A stretch of DNA of 49,581 nt from Chloroflexota bacterium. Its GTDB lineage: Bacteria > Chloroflexota > UBA6077 > FW602-bin22 > JAMCYS01. The notes beneath the pieces are model-generated. The model worked only from the letters and a program-made list of their open reading frames with translations, made no database searches and was not told the origin of the DNA. The stretch lies in the NCBI GenBank assembly GCA_023473795.1, contig JAMCYS010000146.1:1-49581 (forward strand), given 5' to 3'. Shown in pieces: positions 15,842 through 23,122 of the stretch; the stretch's first letter is position 1, and every line of letters begins with the position of its first letter. Made by a program: the position numbers and the translations under genes.

Positions 15842-16203
15842 ATGGGTAGAATAAACCCCGAGGAACCGCCGAGCGGCCAGCACGGCAACTGGCGACGGCG
15901 GCTCGCCGGCCTTTCGCTGAGTCTTACCGTCGGCCTGGCGCTCGGCGTGATCGCCCTCTACGCCTTCAGTGCCCTAGCCGAAGACGTGGCGGGCAACGAA
16001 ACCCAATCATCATGGCAATTGGGCTCTCCCGCCTTTATCTAGGCGTGCACTACTTCACCGACGTGGTAGCCGGCTATCTGGCCGGCTTCGTGTGGGTGGA
16101 CGCGGTGCTGATCGGCGTGGGCAACCTCTTCCCCGACGTCGGCCCCGGCGCCCCAGGTCCTCCCCGCGGCCCACCTGGATCCAAAGGCCGGCGGCCGAGC
16201 TGA
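15842..16203 (+). pseudogene. Broken PAP2 phosphatase gene (internal deletion and frameshift)
   Basis: ATG 15842 begins a plausible N-terminus, MGRINPEEPP, with a membrane helix (LSLSLTVGLALGVIALYAFSALAEDV). At about 16010 the frame changes, and the sequence resumes directly in the last PAP2 motif, AIGLSRLYLGVHYFTDVVAGYLAGFVW, then runs to a stop at 16203. The central part with the KxxxxxxRP and PSGH motifs (roughly 110-120 residues) is missing, so it cannot be an active phosphatase. It is divergent from the intact kinase-PAP2 gene and may be a relic of a second lipid phosphatase. Confidence 0.75.
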
Positions 16204-16282
16204 GCTCCCCTGTGGCCGAACGGCGGACTTGTGACGAACGCAAACCCTCCCTTGGCGTAGCCAACGGGCCTTGGCAGCACCG

Positions 16283-16311
16283 TTGACAGTGGGTCCGGCC
16301 CGCTTCATACT
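16283..16311 (+). promoter_or_regulatory. Promoter giving a near-leaderless transcript for the membrane glycosyltransferase
   Basis: TTGACA (16283-16288), exactly 17 bases, then CATACT (16306-16311). The ATG at 16320 is 9 bases past the -10 box, where transcription would be expected to start. No Shine-Dalgarno precedes that ATG, which fits a leaderless message. Confidence 0.6.
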
Positions 16312-16319
16312 TGCGCCCG

Positions 16320-17864
16320 ATGGCAGGCTTGCTGGTAGGCTTAAGGGGACGACCGCTGGGGCGGGCGGCCGGGTGGACCTACGCCGTCGCCTGGCTCGGG
16401 CTTGGCCTCTGGCTGCTCTACTACCTGGGCGTCTACTGTGGCTTCGCCTACAGTATCCTCCGCTTTCCCTTCGATTTCGACCAAGGCGAGGGCTACGACG
16501 TCAATAGCGCCTGGGCTCTGGTCCAGGGGTTGCCGATCTACGGTTCACCCGACGTGTACCCCTTCTACTCGTCCAACTACCCCCCGCTCTACACTCTCCT
16601 GCTAACCCCCGCGGTGGCCCTGCTTGGCCCCAGGCTGTCGATGGGTAGGCTGCTCTCTCTGGCGGCGACGGCTGCCGTCGCGTTGCTCATAGGCTGGGTT
16701 GTGCGTCGCCATACCAAGCGCTGGCTGCCAGCTCTGGCGGCGGGATTGCTCTTTCTCGCCTCTCCCTATGTGTATCACACCACTGCGCTGGCGCGCGTCA
16801 ACGCCCTCACCCTGGCCTTGGCCCTGGCTGGAGTGGTGGCCTGCGAGCGAGCCGGCGAGGGGACCGGTCGCCCTCGCGCTTGGACCGTGGCAACTGGGGC
16901 TCTCCTGCTGGCCGCCCTGTACACGAAGCAAACGGCTATTGATGCCGCTGCCGCCGCCTGTCTGTTTCTCGCGCTTCGCGACCGCTCCCGCGGCCTGGCC
17001 CTCGCCGCCGGACTGCTCGGGGCGGGCACGGCACTGTACCTGGCTATCGACCTGGCCACCGCCGGCGGTTTCACGCTCAACCTCGTCTGGGCCAACGCCA
17101 ATCCCTTTACTCTCGCGCAGGCCCTGACCTACTACGGGAACTTCGTCGAAACCCATCTTCTGCTGCTGGCGGGGGCAGCGGGCTTCGTCGTCGCCTCGCT
17201 GCGCCGCGGCGGCTGGCGCGGCCTGCCGGTCTACGCCTGGTACTTCCTCTTCGGCCTGCTCACCGCCGCGGGCACGGGCAAGTGGGGCGCGGGGGAATCG
17301 TACTTCCTGCCCGCGATCGCCAGCACCTGCCTGCTCTGCGGACTTGGTTTGGGCCGGCTTGAGGTGGCCTTGTCGAGGCTGCGGCCGGCGTCGGCTCTGG
17401 CGGTGACGCTGGCCCTAGCGCTGGCCGGGGGGTGGCAACTGCTGCTTCTCTGGCACGGACCGCTGGCATTTCCCCAGTGGGGCGCCTACGACCGGGGGCC
17501 GCAGGCTGGGACTTTGAGTGCTGCGCCCACCGCGGCAGACACCGCCGCCGCCTGGGGCCTGGTGGACAAGTACATTCGCAAGACGACCGGGAATGTGCTG
17601 GTCGAGGAGAGCGCCTTCCTGCTAGTAGACGGCCGGCGGGTGCTGGGCAACGCCACCCAGCAACGCAACCTTTACGAAGCAGGCAGGCACGACCCAGCCG
17701 CCCTGGTGGGACTGCTAGAGCGGCGGGAAATCGCCCTCGTGATTCTCAACGGCCAGCAGTACCCCGCGCCGGTGCTGCGGGCGATCGGCCGCAACTACTA
17801 CGCCATCGACACCGTCGAGGTACGGGGCTCCCACTTTCTGATCCTCATTCCGGGCGGGCGCTAG
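16320..17864 (+). CDS. Multi-pass membrane glycosyltransferase, GT39/ArnT-like (DPM-sugar dependent type)
   Basis: 514 aa from ATG 16320; TTG 16311 is in frame but sits in the -10 box. About ten membrane helices are visible. The first external loop carries acidic residues (FPFDFDQGEGYDVNSAWALVQGLPIYGSPDVYPFYSSNYPPLYTLLL), the pattern seen in C-type membrane glycosyltransferases that use lipid-linked sugars. The C-terminal ~130 residues are an extracytoplasmic soluble domain (DTAAAWGLVDKYIRKTTGNVLVEES through FLILIPGGR). The acceptor is unknown. It follows the PAP2 relic and precedes an apparently unrelated sugar-acid operon. Confidence 0.78.
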   Translation: MAGLLVGLRGRPLGRAAGWTYAVAWLGLGLWLLYYLGVYCGFAYSILRFPFDFDQGEGYDVNSAWALVQGLPIYGSPDVYPFYSSNYPPLYTLLLTPAVALLGPRLSMGRLLSLAATAAVALLIGWVVRRHTKRWLPALAAGLLFLASPYVYHTTALARVNALTLALALAGVVACERAGEGTGRPRAWTVATGALLLAALYTKQTAIDAAAAACLFLALRDRSRGLALAAGLLGAGTALYLAIDLATAGGFTLNLVWANANPFTLAQALTYYGNFVETHLLLLAGAAGFVVASLRRGGWRGLPVYAWYFLFGLLTAAGTGKWGAGESYFLPAIASTCLLCGLGLGRLEVALSRLRPASALAVTLALALAGGWQLLLLWHGPLAFPQWGAYDRGPQAGTLSAAPTAADTAAAWGLVDKYIRKTTGNVLVEESAFLLVDGRRVLGNATQQRNLYEAGRHDPAALVGLLERREIALVILNGQQYPAPVLRAIGRNYYAIDTVEVRGSHFLILIPGGR

Positions 17865-17936
17865 CGCTCAGTCCGCGCCTGCGGCCGCGTGCTATAATGC
17901 CTCGGCCGTCACCAAGCCTCAGTGGGTGTGAAGCCA

Positions 17937-18914
17937 ATGTACGACGTCGTCACTTTCGGCGAGACCATGGTCCGCCTCAGCCCGCCGGGCCAGAGGCGTC
18001 TCGAACAGACCAACACCCTGGAAATGGGCATCGGCGGCACCGAGCTCAACACCGCCTGCGCGCTGTCCAGACTCGGCCGTCGCGTCTGTTGGGTCTCCAA
18101 GCTGGTAGACAACGCGCTCGGCCGCTTCATCGCCAACAAAGGCCGCGAGTTCGGCGTGGACGTGGGGCAGATAGCCTGGACCGGCGAGGGCCGCGTGGGC
18201 ACCTACTTCATCGAGCAAGCGGCCCAGCCGCGACCCATCAGCATCATCTACGACCGCCGCGACTCGGCCATCACGACGCTGCGGCCGAGCGAGATCGACT
18301 GGCCCAGCCTCTTCCAGCAAGCGCGTCTGTTCCATACCACGGGCATCAACCCCGCTCTCGGACCCAACGTCGCCCGCGAGACCAAGGCGGCGATGGCCGC
18401 GGCCAAAGAGGCCGGCTGTAAGGTGAGCTTCGACCCCAACATGCGCTTCAACCTCTGGACGGTCGCAGAGGCTCGGCGCGCCTTCCTGGAGCTGCTGCCC
18501 TACGTGGACGTGCTGTTCTCGCCGGCCGAGGCCCTGGACCTGTTTTTCGACCTCAAGGGCGAGCCGATAGAAGCGGCGCAGGCGGCGCGCGAGCGCTGGC
18601 ACCTGGAAGTGGTGGTAATGGGCCGGCGGGAAAGTCTGGGGCAGCTGCGTGGCGCCTGGAGCAGCTTGGCCGTCGCCGACCAGGTCTGCGAGGGCCAGCG
18701 GCGCGAATTCGAGGTCGTGGACCGCATTGGCGCGGGCGACGCCTATGCTGCCGGCTTCTTGCACGGTTACTTGGATGGCGACCTGGCCAAAGGCGTCGCT
18801 TATGGCGACGCACTCTGCGTTCTCAAGCACACGGTGCCGGGCGACTTGCCCTGGCTAACGATGGCTGAGGTGGAAGACCTGCTGGCCGGGGGCGCTAGGA
18901 GCATCAGGAGGTAG
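17937..18914 (+). CDS. kdgK: 2-keto-3-deoxygluconate kinase (PfkB family sugar kinase)
   Basis: 325 aa from ATG 17937, giving the family-typical MYDVVTFGETMVRLSPPG; GTG 17922 or 17928 are alternatives. A TATAAT at 17893-17898 is a probable -10. PfkB signatures are MGIGGTELNTACALSRLG near the start and DRIGAGDAYAAGFLHG, with the catalytic Asp268 in GAGD, near the end. It phosphorylates 2-keto-3-deoxygluconate to KDPG. The next gene, 4 bases downstream, is KDPG aldolase, so the pair completes the lower uronate / Entner-Doudoroff branch. Closely related PfkB kinases differ in sugar specificity; the aldolase neighbour is the main support for this assignment. Confidence 0.87.
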   Translation: MYDVVTFGETMVRLSPPGQRRLEQTNTLEMGIGGTELNTACALSRLGRRVCWVSKLVDNALGRFIANKGREFGVDVGQIAWTGEGRVGTYFIEQAAQPRPISIIYDRRDSAITTLRPSEIDWPSLFQQARLFHTTGINPALGPNVARETKAAMAAAKEAGCKVSFDPNMRFNLWTVAEARRAFLELLPYVDVLFSPAEALDLFFDLKGEPIEAAQAARERWHLEVVVMGRRESLGQLRGAWSSLAVADQVCEGQRREFEVVDRIGAGDAYAAGFLHGYLDGDLAKGVAYGDALCVLKHTVPGDLPWLTMAEVEDLLAGGARSIRR

Positions 18915-18918
18915 GGCG

Positions 18919-19575
18919 ATGGGCAGGAAGGATGAAGACCTGCGACGGATAGAGGAGTGCGGCGTGGTGGCCGTGGTTCGCCTGCGGGACGCTGCGCCGC
19001 TGCTGCAGGTGGCAGAGGCTCTGCAGGCCGGCGGGATTAACGCCATCGAGTTCACGATGACCACCCCCGGCGCGCTCGACATCATCGCTCAGGTGACGGC
19101 CCGCTATCCGGAAAAGGTGGTATGGGGCGCCGGCACGGTGCTCGACCCGGAGACCTGCCGGGCGGCGATCTTGGCCGGGGCGCGCTTCGTCGTCTCCCCC
19201 ACCCTGAATCTCGAAGTGATCAGGCTGTGCCACCGCTACAGCGTGGTCTGCGTACCGGGAGCCTTCACGCCCACGGAGATACTCACCGCCTGGGAGAACG
19301 GGGCCGACGTGGTCAAGGTCTTCCCGGCCACGGCCCTGGGCCCCGCCTACTTCAAGGACGTGCTGGCGCCTCTGCCGCAGGTAAAGCTGCTGCCGACAGG
19401 CGGCGTTAGCCTGGCCAACTGCGGCGACTTCATCAAGGCGGGCGCGGTAGGCGTGGCAGTGGGCAGTGCGCTGGTGAAGCCGGACGACGTCGAAGCCGGC
19501 CGCTTCGACGTCCTAGCCGAGCGAGCCTCCCAGTTCGCCGCCGCGGTCAAAGCGGCACGGGTCCTGCGCAATTGA
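18919..19575 (+). CDS. eda: KDPG/KHG aldolase
   Basis: 218 aa; ATG 18919 with GGAGGTAG overlapping the kdgK stop. Class I aldolase TIM barrel: NAIEFTMTTPGAL with the catalytic Glu44, WGAGTVLDPE, FVVSPTLNLEVIRLC, VPGAFTPTEIL and the Schiff-base Lys133 in ADVVKVFPA, then LLPTGGVSLAN. It cleaves KDPG to pyruvate and glyceraldehyde 3-phosphate. It is in an operon with kdgK. No dehydratase or uronate isomerase lies in the window, so the source of KDG is not shown. Confidence 0.93.
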   Translation: MGRKDEDLRRIEECGVVAVVRLRDAAPLLQVAEALQAGGINAIEFTMTTPGALDIIAQVTARYPEKVVWGAGTVLDPETCRAAILAGARFVVSPTLNLEVIRLCHRYSVVCVPGAFTPTEILTAWENGADVVKVFPATALGPAYFKDVLAPLPQVKLLPTGGVSLANCGDFIKAGAVGVAVGSALVKPDDVEAGRFDVLAERASQFAAAVKAARVLRN

Positions 19576-19814
19576 CCAGCGGGCACCCCCCGTGGGTGTC
19601 CGGGTCTCGTTCTTCGCCTGCTCCGGCGAGGAGCGGGGGCGAGGGACGACGTCCGGTGGGCGGGCGAGGGCCTTTCGCGCCGGGAGCACGGCGCGCGCGG
19701 GTGGCGACACCCGCACCCATTCGGCCCGACCGTAACCACACAGCGCGGGCCGCACTTAATCGCTGGGCCCCGTGCCGTCGCCGGTCGCTCGTCGCTTTTC
19801 GCTTGTAACGCCGT
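19576..19814. other. Intergenic region with GC-rich repeats
   Basis: No gene is supported between eda and its terminator. The stretch has short imperfect inverted copies (GTGGGTGTC... and ...GACACCC) and GC-rich runs that look like decayed palindromic elements. Confidence 0.4.
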
Positions 19815-19848
19815 AGGCGCGGACATCGTCGTCCGCGCCTTTCTTTCT
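19815..19848 (+). terminator. Rho-independent terminator of the kdgK-eda operon
   Basis: Perfect 10-bp stem AGGCGCGGAC / GTCCGCGCCT with a 6-base loop, followed by TTCTTTCT. It lies just before the convergent gene ending at 19852. Confidence 0.8.
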
Positions 19849-19851
19849 GCC

Positions 19852-20481
19852 CTAGCCCAATTCCTTGGCCCGGGCCAGCACTTCCTCCGCCCGGTCGACG
19901 TTGAAGGCGCCGCAGACGCACGGTCGCGCCAGGTAGCGCGCGGCCCGAGCGGGCGTCAGCTTGCCCAGCTTGACCCAGTCGATCATTTTGCGGGCGTGGT
20001 TGTGGGAAATCATACCGTGCCCGCACATCGTGGTCAGTTCTAGCACTTGCTGGCTGGGTAGACGTTCCGTGCGGCCGAGTATGCCCAGGGAGTGCTCGAT
20101 GCTGTGGCGGACCAAACCTTGCGAACGCAGTATCTCGTCCACCACGTCGGCCAAGCCGCTGATGTTGACCGAAATGCCGAGGTCCGCCTCTTTGAGCCGC
20201 TTGACCAGCCGCCGCAACTTCTCCGGGTCGCTGAAGGTCGCGGCCACGGTCGTGGCCTCGTCGTCGACGGCCTGCACGAGCTGACGCACGTCGTCCACCG
20301 TGTAGAGGTTGCGCCCGGCCGTACCGACGTTGACCGGGCCTTCCTCTAGGGCCATCTCCAGGAAGCGGCGCACCTTCTCGCCCGAACCGTCGCGGTTGAT
20401 GCCGCGGGCAGGGTGGAGAAAGATCACGTAGTCGCGGATCAGGCTCTCGCGAGTGCCCTGCCGGTGCAGTGTGTTGGTCAT
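19852..20481 (-). CDS. Unrecognised Cys/His-rich C-terminal protein coupled to a ferredoxin-like protein
   Basis: 209 aa from ATG 20481, overlapping the stop of the upstream gene (ATGA). I do not recognise the family by name. The first ~130 residues look like an alpha/beta fold (YVIFLHPARGINRDGSGEKVRRFLEMALEEGPVNVGTAG, then ADLGISVNISGLADVVDEILRSQGL). The C-terminal part has a likely metal or cluster site: Cys153-Gly-His in TMCGHGMISHNHA, and Cys188/Cys190 in RPCVCGAFN, with His160 and His162 nearby. The strict coupling to a 2[4Fe-4S] protein suggests joint redox work. No membrane segment is visible. Confidence 0.72.
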   Translation of the reverse strand: MTNTLHRQGTRESLIRDYVIFLHPARGINRDGSGEKVRRFLEMALEEGPVNVGTAGRNLYTVDDVRQLVQAVDDEATTVAATFSDPEKLRRLVKRLKEADLGISVNISGLADVVDEILRSQGLVRHSIEHSLGILGRTERLPSQQVLELTTMCGHGMISHNHARKMIDWVKLGKLTPARAARYLARPCVCGAFNVDRAEEVLARAKELG

Positions 20482-21308
20482 GCCGGTGTCTCCGCTACAG
20501 GTGACGTTTCGGCGAAGAGCGGCCGCCCCAGGCCCAGGTTCGTCTTGCTGTTCAGCGACAGGGCGAAGCCGCAACCCTCCACCGCGGCCACATAGGGCAC
20601 TTCGCCCCGCGACCCGCAGCGCGCCGACACGCCGGCGCTAATCACCGTGTCGATGTGGCGCGCCGCTTCTTGCAACGTCGCCAGGACGGAGGGCAGGTGT
20701 TCGAGGTCGGTGCGGCACTCTATGATGGCCGACATCACCTTCTCATCCAGCACGTCCTCCCGCAAGGTGCCCGTGGCGGGATCGCTCATGAGGTGGGTCA
20801 CTGGGTTCCTTGCTTCGAAGCGGACGCCGGCCTCGGCCAGGGCTTGGGCGACGCTCTGCAGGTCGCGGAAGCGCGTTCCCAGGCCGGGCCGTCCCAGCTC
20901 GACGACCAGGCCGATGTCCCCCGCGCGCAGGCGGCCGGTGACGTCGTTACTCTTGATCTCCTCCGTTCCCCGGCCGCCCACGCCGGTGGAGGGGTGCTTG
21001 ATGGTGGGGTCGCTGAACACCGCCCGCAGCGAGCGCGGCCAGGCCAGCTGGAGTGGCATCAACGCCCCGGTAGGGCAGACGTCGGGTTCCGGATCGTAGG
21101 CCAAGCTAACGTGTCCCAGGCCCCAGCGAATCGCCCGCACGAGCAGCGGGTTGCGGCGTTCATTGCGCAGAGTCCGATAGCAGGTATTGCACTCCACGCA
21201 CTCGTTCTCATTCACCGTGACGCGGCCGCGCTCGACCGAAATCACGCCCATACTGCAGACGGGCACGCAGTTGCCGCAGCCCACGCACTTGTTCTGGTCT
21301 ATCTTCAC
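20478..21308 (-). CDS. 2[4Fe-4S] ferredoxin-domain protein with unknown C-terminal domain
   Basis: 276 aa from GTG 21308 (AGAGGA upstream). Cluster I ligands are Cys8, Cys11, Cys14 (CVGCGNC), and Cys18 probably completes the other site. Cluster II has Cys37, Cys40, Cys43 (CVECNTC), but its partner Cys-Pro (Cys78) is 34 residues further on instead of the usual 3, so there is a large insertion (RTLRNERRNPLLVRAIRWGLGHV). Residues ~90-276 form a separate alpha/beta domain (DVTGRLRAGDIGLVVELGRPGLGTRFRDLQSVAQALAEAG, later VSARCGSRGEVPYVAAVEG) that I do not recognise. It is translationally coupled to the Cys/His protein downstream. Probably a cytoplasmic redox module. Confidence 0.8.
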   Translation of the reverse strand: MKIDQNKCVGCGNCVPVCSMGVISVERGRVTVNENECVECNTCYRTLRNERRNPLLVRAIRWGLGHVSLAYDPEPDVCPTGALMPLQLAWPRSLRAVFSDPTIKHPSTGVGGRGTEEIKSNDVTGRLRAGDIGLVVELGRPGLGTRFRDLQSVAQALAEAGVRFEARNPVTHLMSDPATGTLREDVLDEKVMSAIIECRTDLEHLPSVLATLQEAARHIDTVISAGVSARCGSRGEVPYVAAVEGCGFALSLNSKTNLGLGRPLFAETSPVAETPA

Positions 21309-21410
21309 CGCAGGGTCCTCTCTTGGCAGGAAACGCCGCCTCTCTCGTGGCGGCGCTCGACGGACGCTACCGTAGCAGGGCGGTGGGGGACTGTCAACGT
21401 GGCCTGAGGT

Positions 21411-22187
21411 TTAGGACTCCGGCTCCTCCGCCCAGTCGGGCTCGTCCCCGGCGACCCCGGTTACGGCCTCGCGACCGGCCGGGCAGAGGTCAAGGAAGTC
21501 GCACCAGCGGCAGAGAAAGCTGGGGCTGGACTTGAACTCCCGCTCGGCTTCGATGTCGGCCCTGGTCGCGAATAGCTCTTCGCGCGCCCAGCGCAGGTCG
21601 GCCTCGCCCGGCTGCACGGGGCGCCGGCCCTCGCCGTTGAGGAAGAGAAACGAGGCGGAGCGGACGTCGAAGTGCAAAGATCCGGAAAGGATGAGCGCGT
21701 AGATTAGCAACTGCAGGGCATCGGCTCCCCGGCTGCTCTTGCCGGTCTTGTAGTCCACCACGTGGCAGCCCCCCGTGCCGTCTACGTCCACCCGATCGAT
21801 CTTGCCGTCCAGCCGGAAATCGCTGGTCAGATAGGTTGAGTAGGTGGCTTCCAACATAGACGGACGGGCCTGCGCTTCCTCGCAGTTGCACAACCAGCGC
21901 AGCTGCGCCAGGCCGCGGCGCCAGTACATGACCTCTTCGTCGCGTGAAGTATAGCCCGCCCGCGTCTCGGCCCAGCGATCGACGAGGATGGCCCGCGCCT
22001 GTGCGTAGCCGCGCTCGTGGTTGGCCGGGCCGAGGAACTGTTTGAGCGTGGCGTGCATCGTCTGGCCGAAGATGAGAAAAGGCCACTGTTTGTGCAGCTC
22101 GGCGTGCCGGCGGTCCACGTAACGATACCAGTAGCGCCGCCGGCACTGCCGGAAAATGCTCAGCCTGTGGGGGGAAAGCCTGAACAC
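21411..22187 (-). CDS. PD-(D/E)XK nuclease-superfamily protein with Fe-S cysteines (RecB/Cas4-like)
   Basis: 258 aa from GTG 22187. Motifs in order: SIFRQCRRRYWYRY with Cys15, GQTMHATLKQFL, MLEATYSTYL, the catalytic DGKIDRVDVDG and VVDYKTGKSS (Asp145, Lys147), QLLIYAL, and a C-terminal FLCRWCDFLDLCP with Cys226, Cys229 and Cys235. One N-terminal plus three C-terminal cysteines is the hallmark of the Fe-S AddB/Cas4/RecB-type nuclease domain. It probably acts on DNA ends in repair. No CRISPR array or cas genes are in the window, so a CRISPR role is not supported. It stands alone. Confidence 0.88.
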   Translation of the reverse strand: MFRLSPHRLSIFRQCRRRYWYRYVDRRHAELHKQWPFLIFGQTMHATLKQFLGPANHERGYAQARAILVDRWAETRAGYTSRDEEVMYWRRGLAQLRWLCNCEEAQARPSMLEATYSTYLTSDFRLDGKIDRVDVDGTGGCHVVDYKTGKSSRGADALQLLIYALILSGSLHFDVRSASFLFLNGEGRRPVQPGEADLRWAREELFATRADIEAEREFKSSPSFLCRWCDFLDLCPAGREAVTGVAGDEPDWAEEPES

Positions 22188-22306
22188 GGCACGTCCTCGC
22201 TACTGGCCCTCTATTGAAGGCCAGTATAGCGACGGTGCGTCGGGCGATCAAGCGATGACGGAGGGAAGGAGACTGCTATGAGAATGAGCACGGACCGTTG
22301 GCGCAT

Positions 22307-22357
22307 GTAGGGGCGACCGGCCCTAAAGGACTTCCTACGGTCGCCGGTCGCCCCTAC
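22307..22357. repeat. Palindromic dispersed element GTAGGGGCGACCGG
   Basis: Perfect 14-bp inverted repeat: GTAGGGGCGACCGG (22307-22320) and CCGGTCGCCCCTAC (22344-22357) around a 23-base centre. Palindromes of the GTAGGGGCG...CGCCCCTAC type are frequent in Chloroflexota-like genomes, and the sequence TGTAGGGGCGA recurs at about 48221 in this window. It creates the stop codon of the short frame begun at 22278. Confidence 0.65.
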
Positions 22358-22521
22358 CAGGCAGCTCGCGCAGCATCAGCGGGCCGCCGCCGACGAAGGT
22401 GAACTCCCCCCACTGGCAGCGATAGATGCCGGTGGCGCCTTCCAGGTCGAGGGTGTACACACCCCCTTCAGGGAAGACGACGCTCTCAGTGTCGTTCTTA
22501 TCGGCCAAAAAAGGCGTAAGG

Positions 22522-22870
22522 GGCGACATCCTTTACACCCTGCGACACCTGGCGGTTGACGAAGTCCGGGCAATCATGCTTGGCAAGAGGATGCGGCAAC
22601 AGCATCTGTCCTCAATTCGGAGCATCCAGCGGTTGCGCCAGGCGCTGCCGGAGATGATCGTCGCACCCGCGCACGATCATCTCCGCCTATATGTCGCGGT
22701 ATCTTGAGCCTTTCCTGGCCGATGGAGTGCTGTCGCCTGAGGAGCGACAGGCGATCAAAGCCCATGAAGCCCGGTTGTTCGATGGATCGGGCCACGTGCT
22801 ACCAAGCGCTCTATCACGCTACATTCCCTCAGCCGCCAAAGGACACGTGGGCACCGTGGCTGAGCCGTAG
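22522..22870 (+). pseudogene. Remnant of a metallo-beta-lactamase-fold hydrolase (frameshifted)
   Basis: One frame reads GDILYTLRHLAVDEVRAI ... SIQRLRQALPEMIVAPAHD, the segment around the late metal-binding 'PAHD' motif of MBL-fold hydrolases. The adjacent frame continues MSRYLEPFLADGVLSPEERQAIKAHEARLFDG...AKGHVGTVAEP to a stop at 22868. Together they form a family-like C-terminus split by a frameshift near 22680; the N-terminal HxHxDH region is absent. The assignment rests on pattern recognition of the PAHD region and is tentative. Confidence 0.4.
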
Positions 22871-23122
22871 TCGAGATTCAATGCTGCCCGGGAAGTGAAC
22901 GAGATAATCGAGCCGCTGTTCGCTCCCAGGACATCGGTAGGTTATTCGTCGCTGCGGGGCCGAGGGACTTACGTCACGGTGGCGCCTGCACCGCATACGC
23001 CTACAGGCAGGGCGCGGCCGCAGTCGGCTGAGAAGGCTGGAGAGCGATGGCTACTATGGCTGAAGCCTTGGGCTTCTGGGGCACGGGTTCCCATCTCGCG
23101 GCAACGCGTAACCCTGGGGTCC

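Larger units (their letters stand above)
22188..23122. other. Gene graveyard between the nuclease gene and uvrC
   Basis: About 930 bases without an intact gene. A good Shine-Dalgarno plus ATG (AAGGAG at 22266-22271, ATG 22278) opens a frame that stops after 10 codons inside a palindromic element (22307-22357). The minus strand at 22335-22529 encodes a fragment (VVFPEGGVYTLDLEGATGIYRCQWGEF) that looks like a piece of a secreted beta-sandwich domain. A broken hydrolase fragment follows (22522-22870). Nothing recognisable is seen from 22871 to 23122. Confidence 0.5.

Noticed and set aside
21411-22187. Cas4 as part of a CRISPR-Cas system
   Set aside because: No repeat-spacer array and no other cas gene were found in the window; the Fe-S PD-(D/E)XK pattern is shared with repair nucleases.
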